Below are positions 44,314 to 53,836 of a stretch of DNA of 64,000 nt, piece after piece. Numbering within the stretch: position 1 is the stretch's first letter; the number at the start of each line of letters is the position of its first letter. Origin of the DNA: Burkholderia sp052045245 (lineage in GTDB: Bacteria; Pseudomonadota; Gammaproteobacteria; Burkholderiales; Burkholderiaceae); the NCBI RefSeq assembly GCF_052045245.1, contig NZ_JBQEON010000005.1, positions 124,001-188,000 of the forward strand, in the 5' to 3' direction. The notes under the pieces were generated by a model. That model was not told the DNA's origin, did no database searches, and worked only from the letters and a program-made list of their open reading frames with translations. A program made the position numbers and the translations under genes.

Positions 44314-45786
44314 TCAATCGCCCGCCACCCGATGCGCGATCGTCGACAACGTCCGCAGCATCGGCGCGAACGCATCGGCCGACGTATTGCCGAACCCGAG
44401 CACGAGCCCGTTGGCCGCCGACGTCGCGTGAATCGAAAACCCCGACAGCGGAAACGGCCCGACGCCATGCGCGCGCGCCGCTTCGACGATCGCGCGGTCG
44501 CGATAACGCGCCGGCAGCCGCAGCGTCAGATGCAGCCCGCACGGCCCGCCCTCGACCTGATGCGGCACGGTGAACGCGTCGTCCAGCGCGGCGAGCAGCA
44601 GGCGCCGCCGGTCGCGATACAGCCGGCGCATCCGCCCGAGATGCCGCCCGTATTCCCCCGTCTCGATGAAATCGGCGAGCGCGAGCTGCACGTGGCGCGT
44701 CCCGCCGCGCAGCATCTCCGGCAGCGCCGGCCGCACCGCAGCCAGCAGCGCGTCGGGCAGCACCAGAAAGCCGATCCGCAGCGCCGGAAACATCGTCTTG
44801 CTGAAGGAGCCGAGATAGACGACCGGCGAATCGGCCGCAAGCCCGTGCAGCGCGCCGATCGGCTCGCCGGTATGACGAAACTCGCTGTCGTAGTCGTCCT
44901 CGATGATCCACGCGCGATGCCGGCGCGCGGCGTCGATCAGCGCGAGCCGGCGCGAGATCGACAGCACCGCGCCGGTCGGGAACTGGTTCGACGGCGTCGT
45001 GTAGACGAGCCGCGGCGTCCGTTCGCGCCAGTCCGCTTCCTCCGCGCACAGCCCCTCCGCGTCGACCGGCATCGGCACGACGTCGAGATCGGCGGCCTGC
45101 ATCGCGCTGCGCGCGCCGCGATAGCCGGGCTCCTCGACCCAGACCGTGTCGCCCGGGTTCGTCAGCAACTGCGCGCACAGCGCGATCGCCCCTTGCGCGC
45201 CTTCCGTCATCACGATCTGCTCGGGATCGCACCGCACGCCGCGCGTCACGGCCAGATGGCGCGCGATCGATTCGCGCAGCGCGCGCTCGCCGAGCGGGTC
45301 GCCATACGCGAGCAGCTCGCGGCCGGCACGGCGCAGCGCGCGGTCGATCGCGTGCCGCCATGCGTCCACCGGGAAATGCGACAGCGCGGGCACGCCCGGC
45401 CGGAAGCCCTCCGACTCGCCGGTGCCGATCAGGCTCGGACGGATCCGGCCGAGCCGTTGCGCGACGGCCGGCGGCGCGGCCCGCCTGCGCGGCGCGGCCG
45501 GCCGCGACAGGCCGACCACCCGTGTGCCGCGACGATCGGATTGGAGGAAGCCTTCGGCGACGAGCTGCTCGTAGACGGCCGCGGTGGTGTTGCGCGACAC
45601 GCCAAGCGTCTCGGCCAGCGCGCGCGTGCCGGGCAGCCGCGTGCCGGCCGGCATCGCGCCGCCGAGAATCGCGTCGCGCACGCGCCGCAGCAATTGCCGC
45701 TGCAACGAAGGCGCGCCGGCCGTGCGCGCGAGCGGCGCGTCGAGCGGCAACGGCGGCGTGGCGCCGGAGGAAAAGGCAGTCGTCAT
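44314..45786 (-). CDS. MocR-type regulator (GntR-aminotransferase), PdxR-like
   Basis: A 490-residue MocR protein. The GntR helix-turn-helix lies at about residues 28-90 (LRRVRDAILGGAMPAGTRLP, RALAETLGVSRNTTAAVYEQL). The aminotransferase domain carries VVYLGSFSKTMFPALRIGF with the PLP-binding Lys, and VYTTPSNQFPTGAVLS. It is divergent from a two-domain acetyltransferase gene. Three GGCACCWT boxes in direct orientation, spaced 11 and 22 bp, and one inverted copy lie between the two start codons, which fits the direct-repeat sites bound by MocR regulators. It probably controls the acetyltransferase and itself in response to PLP or an amine. Confidence 0.9.
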   Translation of the reverse strand: MTTAFSSGATPPLPLDAPLARTAGAPSLQRQLLRRVRDAILGGAMPAGTRLPGTRALAETLGVSRNTTAAVYEQLVAEGFLQSDRRGTRVVGLSRPAAPRRRAAPPAVAQRLGRIRPSLIGTGESEGFRPGVPALSHFPVDAWRHAIDRALRRAGRELLAYGDPLGERALRESIARHLAVTRGVRCDPEQIVMTEGAQGAIALCAQLLTNPGDTVWVEEPGYRGARSAMQAADLDVVPMPVDAEGLCAEEADWRERTPRLVYTTPSNQFPTGAVLSISRRLALIDAARRHRAWIIEDDYDSEFRHTGEPIGALHGLAADSPVVYLGSFSKTMFPALRIGFLVLPDALLAAVRPALPEMLRGGTRHVQLALADFIETGEYGRHLGRMRRLYRDRRRLLLAALDDAFTVPHQVEGGPCGLHLTLRLPARYRDRAIVEAARAHGVGPFPLSGFSIHATSAANGLVLGFGNTSADAFAPMLRTLSTIAHRVAGD

Positions 45787-45854
45787 CGGGTTGTCGCGGC
45801 CTGGCAGTTTCGGTGGATGGCGCATCGATCGGGGCACTGACCCGGCGCTTTCAA

Positions 45855-45929
45855 GGCACCTTCGCGGCACCATTGCGGCATCCTCGTGGCACCATAAATT
45901 TGCGATGGTCTGGCGCTTCTCATGGTACC
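45855..45929. promoter_or_regulatory. Direct-repeat operator for the MocR regulator
   Basis: GGCACCTT (45855-45862), GGCACCAT (45866-45873) and GGCACCAT (45888-45895) lie 11 and 22 bp apart, one and two turns of the helix, so they face the same side. An inverted relative, ATGGTACC, is at 45922-45929. The array is in the gap between the divergent MocR and acetyltransferase genes. Confidence 0.6.
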
Positions 45930-45960
45930 TCGCCGGGACTACGATCGTCTGCATACCGGC

Positions 45961-47187
45961 ATGTCGCCGGCGCCAACCGAAGCGAGATCGACCTTGTCCA
46001 CGCTCACCAACGCCTTCCAGCAGCCCATCGGCCGCCCCGTTTCCGACTGGTCCGCGCGCCCGCGCCCCGAGCGCATCGTGCTCGAGGGCCGCTACTGCCG
46101 CCTCGAACCGCTCGACGCCGACCGCCATGCCGCCGACCTGTACGCCGCTTACGCGCAGGCGCCCGACGGCGGCGACTGGACCTATCTCGCGCACGGGCCG
46201 TACGCCGACGCATCGGGCTACCGCGACTACGCGCGCGGCGCGGCCGCCAGCGCCGATCCGCTGCACTACACGGTGATCGACCGCGCGACGAACCGGGCGG
46301 TCGGCACGCTCGCGCTGATGCGCATCGATCCGGCCAATGGCGTGATCGAGGTCGGCTCCGTCACGTTCTCGCCGCTGCTCAAGCGCACGCCGATCTCGAC
46401 CGAAGCGCAGTACCTGCTGATGAAGTACGCGTTCGACACGCTCGGCTACCGGCGCTACGAATGGAAGTGCGACGATCTCAACGAACCGTCGCGCAAGGCC
46501 GCCGCGCGGCTCGGCTTCCGGTACGAAGGCACGTTCCGGCAGGCGCTCGTCTACAAGGGCCGCAATCGCGACACCGCGTGGTTCTCGATCGTCGACGGCG
46601 AATGGCCGGACGTGCGCGCCGCGTTCGAAGCGTGGCTCGCGCCGGAGAACTTCGACGCCGACGGCGCGCAGCGCGCGTCGCTCGTCGCGATCCGCCACGC
46701 GCAGGCGCGCGACGCCGCCGGCCGCGCGAACGACGCGACGCGCGTCACCGTCCGGCCGCTCGTGGCGGCCGACGAAGCCGCATGGCGGCCACTGTGGCAG
46801 GGTTACCAGAAGTTCTACGACACCACGCTGAGCGACGCCGTATTCGCGACGACGTGGGCGCGTCTGATGGATCCGGACGAACCGATGTTCGTGCTCGGCG
46901 CATTCGATGCGGCGGGTGTGCTGGTCGGCATCGTGCACGCGATTTACCACCGCTCGTGCTGGACCGAAGGCCCGTACTGCTATCTGCAGGACCTGTTCAC
47001 GGCAGCCGGCGCACGCGGACAAGGCGCGGGCGGCGCGCTCATCGAGGCCGTGTACGAGCGGGCCCGCGAGGCCGGTGCGAGCCGCGTGTACTGGCTCACG
47101 CACGACACCAACACGACCGCCCGCGCGCTGTACGACAAGCTCGCGAACAACGCGGGGTTCATCCAGTACCGGAAGGACCTGAAGTAA
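45961..47187 (+). CDS. Two-domain GNAT acetyltransferase fusion
   Basis: A 408-residue protein joining two GNAT N-acetyltransferase domains. The first (about residues 15-235) is of the RimJ/RimL type seen in small-molecule and protein acetylation (VLEGRYCRLEPLDADRHAAD, ATNRAVGTLALMRIDP, LNEPSRKAAARLGFRYEG). The second (about 260-408) is a standard GNAT (TVRPLVAADEAAWRPLWQGY, with GARGQGAGGALIEAVYERA as the acetyl-CoA loop). Each domain is common alone; the fusion is less so. The start is uncertain: the ATG at 45961 lacks a good ribosome site, and a TTG at 45994 is possible. The divergent MocR regulator probably controls it. Substrates unknown. Confidence 0.85.
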   Translation: MSPAPTEARSTLSTLTNAFQQPIGRPVSDWSARPRPERIVLEGRYCRLEPLDADRHAADLYAAYAQAPDGGDWTYLAHGPYADASGYRDYARGAAASADPLHYTVIDRATNRAVGTLALMRIDPANGVIEVGSVTFSPLLKRTPISTEAQYLLMKYAFDTLGYRRYEWKCDDLNEPSRKAAARLGFRYEGTFRQALVYKGRNRDTAWFSIVDGEWPDVRAAFEAWLAPENFDADGAQRASLVAIRHAQARDAAGRANDATRVTVRPLVAADEAAWRPLWQGYQKFYDTTLSDAVFATTWARLMDPDEPMFVLGAFDAAGVLVGIVHAIYHRSCWTEGPYCYLQDLFTAAGARGQGAGGALIEAVYERAREAGASRVYWLTHDTNTTARALYDKLANNAGFIQYRKDLK

Positions 47188-47294
47188 CGCGGTAACGTGG
47201 CCGGCCGAGCGGCGTCCAGTCCGTCACGTCGGCCGGTTTCGGCCAGCACCGGCCGGAACACCACGCACGACCGGACTGCCGCAGATGATACAAA

Positions 47295-47310
47295 TTGAAG
47301 TTAACTTCAA
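47295..47310. promoter_or_regulatory. Perfect 16-bp palindrome TTGAAGTTAACTTCAA
   Basis: A perfect inverted repeat in an AT-rich patch about 360 bases upstream of the butanediol dehydrogenase gene. The form resembles operators of MerR-family regulators such as SoxR. No MerR gene is in the window, so this would be a target of a distant regulator. Confidence 0.5.
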
Positions 47311-47414
47311 GTAACGGGGAAACGCGTGCAACGATGCGTTTCGCTGATCACCGCAATGGGCTCGCACGGCGCCGGCGCGCCTGAGCCGGGCGTCTCGCGC
47401 TCCGTCTCGTCGTG

Positions 47415-47440
47415 GTGAGACAAATGTCGCGGCGTCTCAC
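47415..47440. promoter_or_regulatory. Dyad, probable upstream activator site
   Basis: GTGAGAC (47415-47421) and GTCTCAC (47434-47440), a perfect 7-bp inverted repeat, centred about 145 bases before the -24 element at 47574. That distance suits an enhancer for a sigma-54 activator such as AcoR, but the activator is not encoded here. Confidence 0.5.
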
Positions 47441-47573
47441 GCGCCCCCGGCGTCGCGATCGCAGCACATTCCCCGCGCGACGCGCATCGCCCCGCCTGCC
47501 ATCAACGCACGGCGGGCTGCTGCATCGCACACTGCCTGCCCTGCGTCGTTGCCGCGCAGCCGGCCGTTCGAGC

Positions 47574-47589
47574 TGGCCCCATTCCTGCA
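47574..47589 (+). promoter_or_regulatory. Probable sigma-54 promoter of the butanediol dehydrogenase gene
   Basis: TGGCCCCATTCCTGCA keeps the essential GG and GC at -24/-12 spacing and differs from the sigma-54 consensus at three less critical positions. It lies 82 bases before the GTG start. Confidence 0.55.
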
Positions 47590-47670
47590 TGTCGATCGCT
47601 CGCGCAATCGCGCGACGGACGCGCCGGCCCCTTGCCGCGCGCCCGACGACAACCTGACGGAGACAGCAAC

Positions 47671-48768
47671 GTGAATACACCGGCACCGAACCCCGCACCC
47701 AGCATGAAAGCCGCCGTCTGGCACGGCCGCCACGACATCCGCGTCGAAGCGGTTCCCGTTCCGGCGCACCCGCCGGCCGGCTGGGTCCAGATCCGCGTGC
47801 ACTGGTGCGGAATCTGCGGCTCCGATCTGCACGAATACGTCGCCGGCCCCGTATTCATCCCCGTCGACGCGCCGCATCCGCTGACGGGCCTGAAGGGCCA
47901 GTGCATCCTCGGCCACGAGTTCAGCGGCGAAATCGCGGCGCTCGGCGCCGGCGTGACCGGCTTCGCGGTGGGCGAGCGCGTGACGGCCGACGCATGCCAG
48001 CATTGCGGCACCTGCTGGTATTGCAGGCACGGGCTCTACAACATCTGCGAGAACCTCGCGTTCACCGGGCTGATGAACAACGGCGCGTTCGCCGAATTCG
48101 TGAACGTGCCGGCCGAGCTCCTGTACAAGCTGCCCGACGACTTCCCGACCGAGGCCGGCGCACTGATCGAACCGCTCGCGGTCGGGCTGCATGCGGTGAA
48201 GAAGGCCGGCAACATCGTCGGCCAGACGGTCGTCGTGGTCGGCGCCGGCACGATCGGCCTGTGCACGATCATGTGCGCGAAGGCCGCGGGCGCCGGGCGC
48301 GTGATCGCGCTGGAAATGTCGGCCGCGCGCAAGGAGAAGGCGCTGGAGGTCGGCGCAACGGTCGTGATCGACCCGAAGGCGTCCGACGCGATCGCGGAAA
48401 TCAAGGCGCTGACGGGCGGCTACGGCGCGGACGTGTCGTTCGAATGCATCGGGCACACGGCCACCGCGCAGCTCGCGATCGACGTGATCCGCAAGGCCGG
48501 CAAATCGGTGATGGTCGGCATTTTCGAGGAGCCGACGCCGTTCAACTTCTTCGACATCGTGTCGACCGAGAAGGAAGTCATCGGCTCGCTCGCGTACAAC
48601 GGCGAATTCGCGGACGTGATCCGCTTCATCGCGGACGGCCGCATCGACGTGCAGCCGCTGATCACCGGGCGGATCACGCTCGGCGACATCGTCACGCACG
48701 GCTTCGAGGAACTGGTCAACCACAAGGACCGGAACGTGAAGATCATCGTCCAGCCCGCGACCGCGTGA
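47671..48768 (+). CDS. 2,3-butanediol dehydrogenase, zinc MDR family
   Basis: A 365-residue zinc-dependent medium-chain dehydrogenase. A GTG at 47671 with GGAG eight bases upstream is taken as the start; ATG at 47704 is the alternative. The catalytic zinc site is in HWCGICGSDLHEY and GHEFSGEI; the four Cys of the structural zinc are in CQHCGTCWYCRHGLYNIC; the NAD-binding Rossmann motif is VVVGAGTIGLC. The sequence is of the (R,R)-butanediol/acetoin reductase type, interconverting acetoin and 2,3-butanediol. It stands alone; a likely sigma-54 promoter and an upstream dyad precede it, in keeping with control by an AcoR-like activator. Confidence 0.88.
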   Translation: MNTPAPNPAPSMKAAVWHGRHDIRVEAVPVPAHPPAGWVQIRVHWCGICGSDLHEYVAGPVFIPVDAPHPLTGLKGQCILGHEFSGEIAALGAGVTGFAVGERVTADACQHCGTCWYCRHGLYNICENLAFTGLMNNGAFAEFVNVPAELLYKLPDDFPTEAGALIEPLAVGLHAVKKAGNIVGQTVVVVGAGTIGLCTIMCAKAAGAGRVIALEMSAARKEKALEVGATVVIDPKASDAIAEIKALTGGYGADVSFECIGHTATAQLAIDVIRKAGKSVMVGIFEEPTPFNFFDIVSTEKEVIGSLAYNGEFADVIRFIADGRIDVQPLITGRITLGDIVTHGFEELVNHKDRNVKIIVQPATA

Positions 48769-48999
48769 CGGAGCCCTGCCGTGGCGGTGCCGTGACCGGC
48801 GCGTGACGGCCGGGTGCGGCCGGGCGGCGACGGGCCACCTGGCGGACGGCCCTGATTCGGCCCCGTCGCCCGGCCGGCGCGCGGCCTCGCCCGCTTTCGG
48901 TGTGCATGCAACGGCGCACCGCCCGCCACGCGCGGGGTCCGACTTCGATATACTCGAAGCGACCTCACTGCCCCGCGCGCCGCCCGCGCGCCCGCCTCC

Positions 49000-49656
49000 G
49001 TGAAACCACGAGCCGGCCTGATCCTCGAACTCGTCGTCAACCTGCTGCTGCCCTGGGTCGCCTACCGGGTCGCGCATCCGTATTTCGGCGAAACCGGCGC
49101 GCTGTACGCGTCGGCGATCCCGCCGATCATCTGGTCCGTCATCGAATTCATCCGCTCGCGCCGCGTCGATGCGGTGGCCGCCATCGTGCTGCTCGGCATC
49201 GCGCTGTCGATCGCCGGCATGGCGCTCGGCGGCAGCGCGCGCACCCTGCTGATGCGCGAATCGCTCGCGTCCGGCACGATCGGCGTCGTGTTCCTGCTGT
49301 CGCTGTTCCGCGATCGCCCGCTGATCTTCTATCTCGCGCGGGCGACGGTGGCCCGCGAGATGACCGGCGGCGCCGCGCGTTTCGAGACGGTCTGGGCCGA
49401 GCAGCCGGGGCTGCGCCAGATGCTCCGGCTGATGACCTTCGTCTGGGGCGCGTGCATGACGCTGGAGATGCTGCTGCGCCTTTGGATGGTCGTCACGTGG
49501 CCCGTCGAGCGCGTGCTCGTCGTGTCGCCGATCATGGGCTACACGGTGTTCGGCGTGCTGATGCTGTGGACCTTCTGGTACCGGCGGCGGATGCGCGAGC
49601 GCAACCGCGTCGACATCCCGACCCGCGACGGCGTCACCGAAATCGCCGGCCGCTGA
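49000..49656 (+). CDS. VC0807-family membrane protein
   Basis: A 218-residue membrane protein with about five to six hydrophobic segments (GLILELVVNLLLPWVAYRVA, AVAAIVLLGIALSIAGMALG, then two in the C-terminal third). The layout and YASAIPPIIWSVIEFIRSRR match the VC0807 family, of unknown function. It begins with GTG at 49000, preceded by a Pro/Arg-rich non-coding run; ribosome site weak. No functional hints from neighbours. Confidence 0.75.
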   Translation: MKPRAGLILELVVNLLLPWVAYRVAHPYFGETGALYASAIPPIIWSVIEFIRSRRVDAVAAIVLLGIALSIAGMALGGSARTLLMRESLASGTIGVVFLLSLFRDRPLIFYLARATVAREMTGGAARFETVWAEQPGLRQMLRLMTFVWGACMTLEMLLRLWMVVTWPVERVLVVSPIMGYTVFGVLMLWTFWYRRRMRERNRVDIPTRDGVTEIAGR

Positions 49657-49769
49657 GTGTGGGCCGCATCGGCCGCATCGGCCCGCCCCGCCTGGCACGG
49701 CCGGCCACGCGGCCTGTCACGGTCGCTGGGGTATGATGCGCGGCGTCTCGTTCGCCCCGTGCATGCCCC

Positions 49770-50636
49770 ATGTCTCTCTCGCTTCTCCCGTGCGCCACGA
49801 TCTGGCTCGCGCTGTTCGCGGCCGCCGCGTTTGCGTGGCACCGCCCGCTGCACGGCCCGAGCATCGCCCTCGCCGCACTCGGCTATGCCGGCGCGCTGGT
49901 CTTCGGCAAGCTGTCGCCGATCGTGCTCGCGCCGTTCGCGCTGCTCGCGGCCGCCGCCTGGGGCGTCGCGCCGGGCCGACCGCGCGCGGTGCGGATCGTC
50001 GCGCACGTCGTGTTTGCCGCACTCGCGATCGCGCTGAGCCTGCACCTGATCCCGGGCTTCCACAATCCGCGCGTGATCGAGCCGACGCGCTTCACGCCGG
50101 ACGCCGTGCCGTTCACGATGTACCTGAATTTCGACAAACCGCTGGTGGGCCTGTGGCTGCTGTGGGTGCTGCCATGGGTCGCGCCGGACGTCCCGCCGGC
50201 GCGCGCGCTGCGCACCGGCGCCGTGGCGGCCGTCGCGACGGCGGCGGCCTGCCTGGCCGGCGCACTCGCGTTCGGGATGGTCGGCTGGGCGCCCAAATGG
50301 CCGGCGTCGGGCTGGATGTGGCTCGTCAACAACGTGCTGTTCGTGACGCTCGCCGAGGAGGCGCTGTTCCGCGGCTACGTGCAAGGCGGGCTGACGCGCG
50401 TGCTTGGCCGGTTCGGCTGGGGGCCGTGGGCCGCGCTCGCGAGCGGCGCGGTGCTGTTCGGCGCCGCGCATGCCGCCGGCGGCTGGCCCTGGATCGTGCT
50501 CGGCACGGTGGCCGGCGTCGGCTACGGCCTGGCATGGCGGCGCGGCGGGCTGCTCGCGTCCGCGCTCGCGCATGCGGGGCTGAACGCGATCCACTTCGGG
50601 CTGTTCACCTACCCGATGCTCGCCGCCGCGCACTGA
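49770..50636 (+). CDS. CPBP-family intramembrane glutamic protease
   Basis: A 288-residue membrane protein with about eight hydrophobic segments. The C-terminal half has the three CPBP/Rce1 motifs: EExxFRG in FVTLAEEALFRGYVQGG, His in VLFGAAHAAGG, and AHAGLNAIHFG. Such proteases cut membrane-bound substrates; in bacteria they process peptides or take part in envelope regulation. TATGAT 33 bases before the ATG could be its -10 box. Monocistronic. Confidence 0.85.
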   Translation: MSLSLLPCATIWLALFAAAAFAWHRPLHGPSIALAALGYAGALVFGKLSPIVLAPFALLAAAAWGVAPGRPRAVRIVAHVVFAALAIALSLHLIPGFHNPRVIEPTRFTPDAVPFTMYLNFDKPLVGLWLLWVLPWVAPDVPPARALRTGAVAAVATAAACLAGALAFGMVGWAPKWPASGWMWLVNNVLFVTLAEEALFRGYVQGGLTRVLGRFGWGPWAALASGAVLFGAAHAAGGWPWIVLGTVAGVGYGLAWRRGGLLASALAHAGLNAIHFGLFTYPMLAAAH

Positions 50637-50810
50637 ACGCCGTGCGCCGCGCCCGCCGGCAGCCCTGCCGGGTCGCGCGCGCCGACGAGCCGGAACCGCG
50701 GGCTTGACGCGCCGACATGACGCCGACGGCCGCGCCGACGCGCAGCGCAACCGGCGCTCCGGACGCGCGGCGTTGCGCCGCGCCCGGTCGTGCGTGGAAG
50801 GACGCGCCGC

Positions 50811-51485
50811 TTACTTGATCTGGTCGGCGAGCGGCTGCAGGAATTCGGAGAAGCCGGTCAGCATGATCTGCACGCCGATGCACAGCAGCAGGAACGCCGA
50901 CACGCGCTTCGCGACCTTGGTGCCTTCGATGCCGAGATAGCGCGACAGCAGCGCCGCGCGGCTGTAGGTCAGCCAGATGACGACCGCGACGAGCGCCGAC
51001 ACCGCGATCGACACGATGCTCGACAGCATGAATTCCGACAGCTTGTGCGTGCGGTTCGCGTTCAGCGCGATCGCGGTGGCGATCGAGCCGGGGCCGACCG
51101 TCAGCGGCACGGTCAGCGGGAAGAACGCGCGCGTCATGATCGCGTTCGCGTCGATCGGCTTGATCGGCGTATCGCCGCCGCCCGCCGGACCGTCCGGCTC
51201 GTTCAGCATCTGCCAGCCCGCGACGGCGACCGCGAAGCCGCCACCGATCCGCAGCGCTTCCATCGAGATCCCGAAGAAATGCAGCACCGGCGTGCCGACG
51301 AAAAACGCCACCAGCAACACGATGAACCCGTTGAACGCCACCTTCTTCGCGAGCAGGTTCCGCTCGTGCTCGGTCAGCGCCTCGGTGCGTTCGAGAAACA
51401 GGAACGCAATGCCGATCGGATTGATGATGCCGATCAGGCCGGTGAAGCCGAACAGGATCTCGGAGATAAGGCGGTTGACGATCAT
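50811..51485 (-). CDS. MarC-family integral membrane protein
   Basis: A 224-residue inner-membrane protein of the MarC/NAAT family with six hydrophobic segments. Family stretches include FTGLIGIINPIGIAFLFLE near the N-terminus, GGGFAVAVAGWQML, and FFPLTVPLTVGPGSIATAIA. Once linked to multiple antibiotic resistance, MarC has no proven role there. Start taken as ATG 51485; a longer frame to 51548 adds polar residues. It follows the paa-type operon on the same strand with a 128-base gap and is probably independent. Confidence 0.83.
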   Translation of the reverse strand: MIVNRLISEILFGFTGLIGIINPIGIAFLFLERTEALTEHERNLLAKKVAFNGFIVLLVAFFVGTPVLHFFGISMEALRIGGGFAVAVAGWQMLNEPDGPAGGGDTPIKPIDANAIMTRAFFPLTVPLTVGPGSIATAIALNANRTHKLSEFMLSSIVSIAVSALVAVVIWLTYSRAALLSRYLGIEGTKVAKRVSAFLLLCIGVQIMLTGFSEFLQPLADQIK

Positions 51486-51613
51486 CGGGGCGAGGAAGCG
51501 GTCGGGGCTGGGCCGGCGACGGTCAAGGCCGCGCCGGGGGTCACGCATTGTAGAGCAAGCGCCCGCGCCCGAGACGCAATGCGCGGCCCGGACCGGCGGG
51601 CCGCGCCACGACG

Positions 51614-52414
51614 TTATGCGGCGCCCGGCTCCCACGCCGGCGGCCGCTTCGCGAAGAACGCGGCGAAACCCTCCTTCGCTTCCGGCGTCGCGCGCACGCG
51701 GGAGATCGTCTGCGCGGTGAATGCCGCGCGTTCCTCCGACGGCGGATATTCGCCGATCGCATCGAAAAAGCGCTTGATCTCCATCAGCGCGTTCGGGCCA
51801 TTGCGGCTCAGTTCGGCAAGCGTCTTGTCGAGCGCGGCGTCGAGCGCGTCGAGCGGCACGGCCTGGTGGATCAACCCGATCGCGACGGCTTCGCCAGCCG
51901 CGAGCTGCGTCGCGGTCAGCGCGAGCCGGCGCGCCTGGCGCTGGCCGACCGCTTCGACCAGATACGGGCCGATCACCGACGGCAGGATCCCGAAGCGCGC
52001 CTCGCTGACCGAAAACCGCGCGTGGTCGCTCGCGATCACGATGTCGCAGGCCGCGCACAGACCGACGCCGCCACCGAACGCGTGGCCCTGCACGCGCGCG
52101 ACCGTCGGCTTCGGGCACTGCCGGATCGAGCGCATCATCGCGGCGAACCGCTCGGCGTCGCGCAGGTTCGCGGCCGCATCGTTCGCGCTCGCGCGCTGCA
52201 TCCACTGCAGGTCGGCGCCCGCGCAGAACGCGCGGCCGTCCGAGCGCAGCACGATCGCGCGCACGTCGTCGCGCCGGCCGAGCGTCGTAAACGCCTCGGT
52301 CAGCTCGGCGATCATCGTCTCGTCGAACGCGTTGAGCACGTCGCCGCGCTGCAGCGCGACGGTCGCGATGCCGCGCGCATCGACGGCCACGGCCAGGGTC
52401 TTCAATTCATCCAT
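51614..52414 (-). CDS. Enoyl-CoA hydratase/isomerase-family protein
   Basis: A 266-residue crotonase. The oxyanion-hole blocks are visible: RAFCAGADLQWM (about residues 61-72) and GHAFGGGVGLCAACDIVIA (about 108-126). One catalytic Glu is in RFSVSEARFGILP; at the other usual Glu position the sequence reads GGGVGL, as in many methylglutaconyl-CoA hydratase-like and isomerase members. It is the third gene of the paaH-paaK operon, 40 bases after paaK, so it may serve phenylacetate or a branched-chain substrate. Its precise reaction is uncertain. Confidence 0.83.
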   Translation of the reverse strand: MDELKTLAVAVDARGIATVALQRGDVLNAFDETMIAELTEAFTTLGRRDDVRAIVLRSDGRAFCAGADLQWMQRASANDAAANLRDAERFAAMMRSIRQCPKPTVARVQGHAFGGGVGLCAACDIVIASDHARFSVSEARFGILPSVIGPYLVEAVGQRQARRLALTATQLAAGEAVAIGLIHQAVPLDALDAALDKTLAELSRNGPNALMEIKRFFDAIGEYPPSEERAAFTAQTISRVRATPEAKEGFAAFFAKRPPAWEPGAA

Positions 52415-52454
52415 CGAACAGGTTTCCTCGCGGTAGAACAGGGAACGGCGCAGC

Positions 52455-53777
<1,323 letters not shown>

Positions 53778-53836
53778 CGGGGTGCTCCTCCAGTGGAGTG
53801 ATGTCGTTATCGTGATCCGGGTGATGGGGCGGGCGG

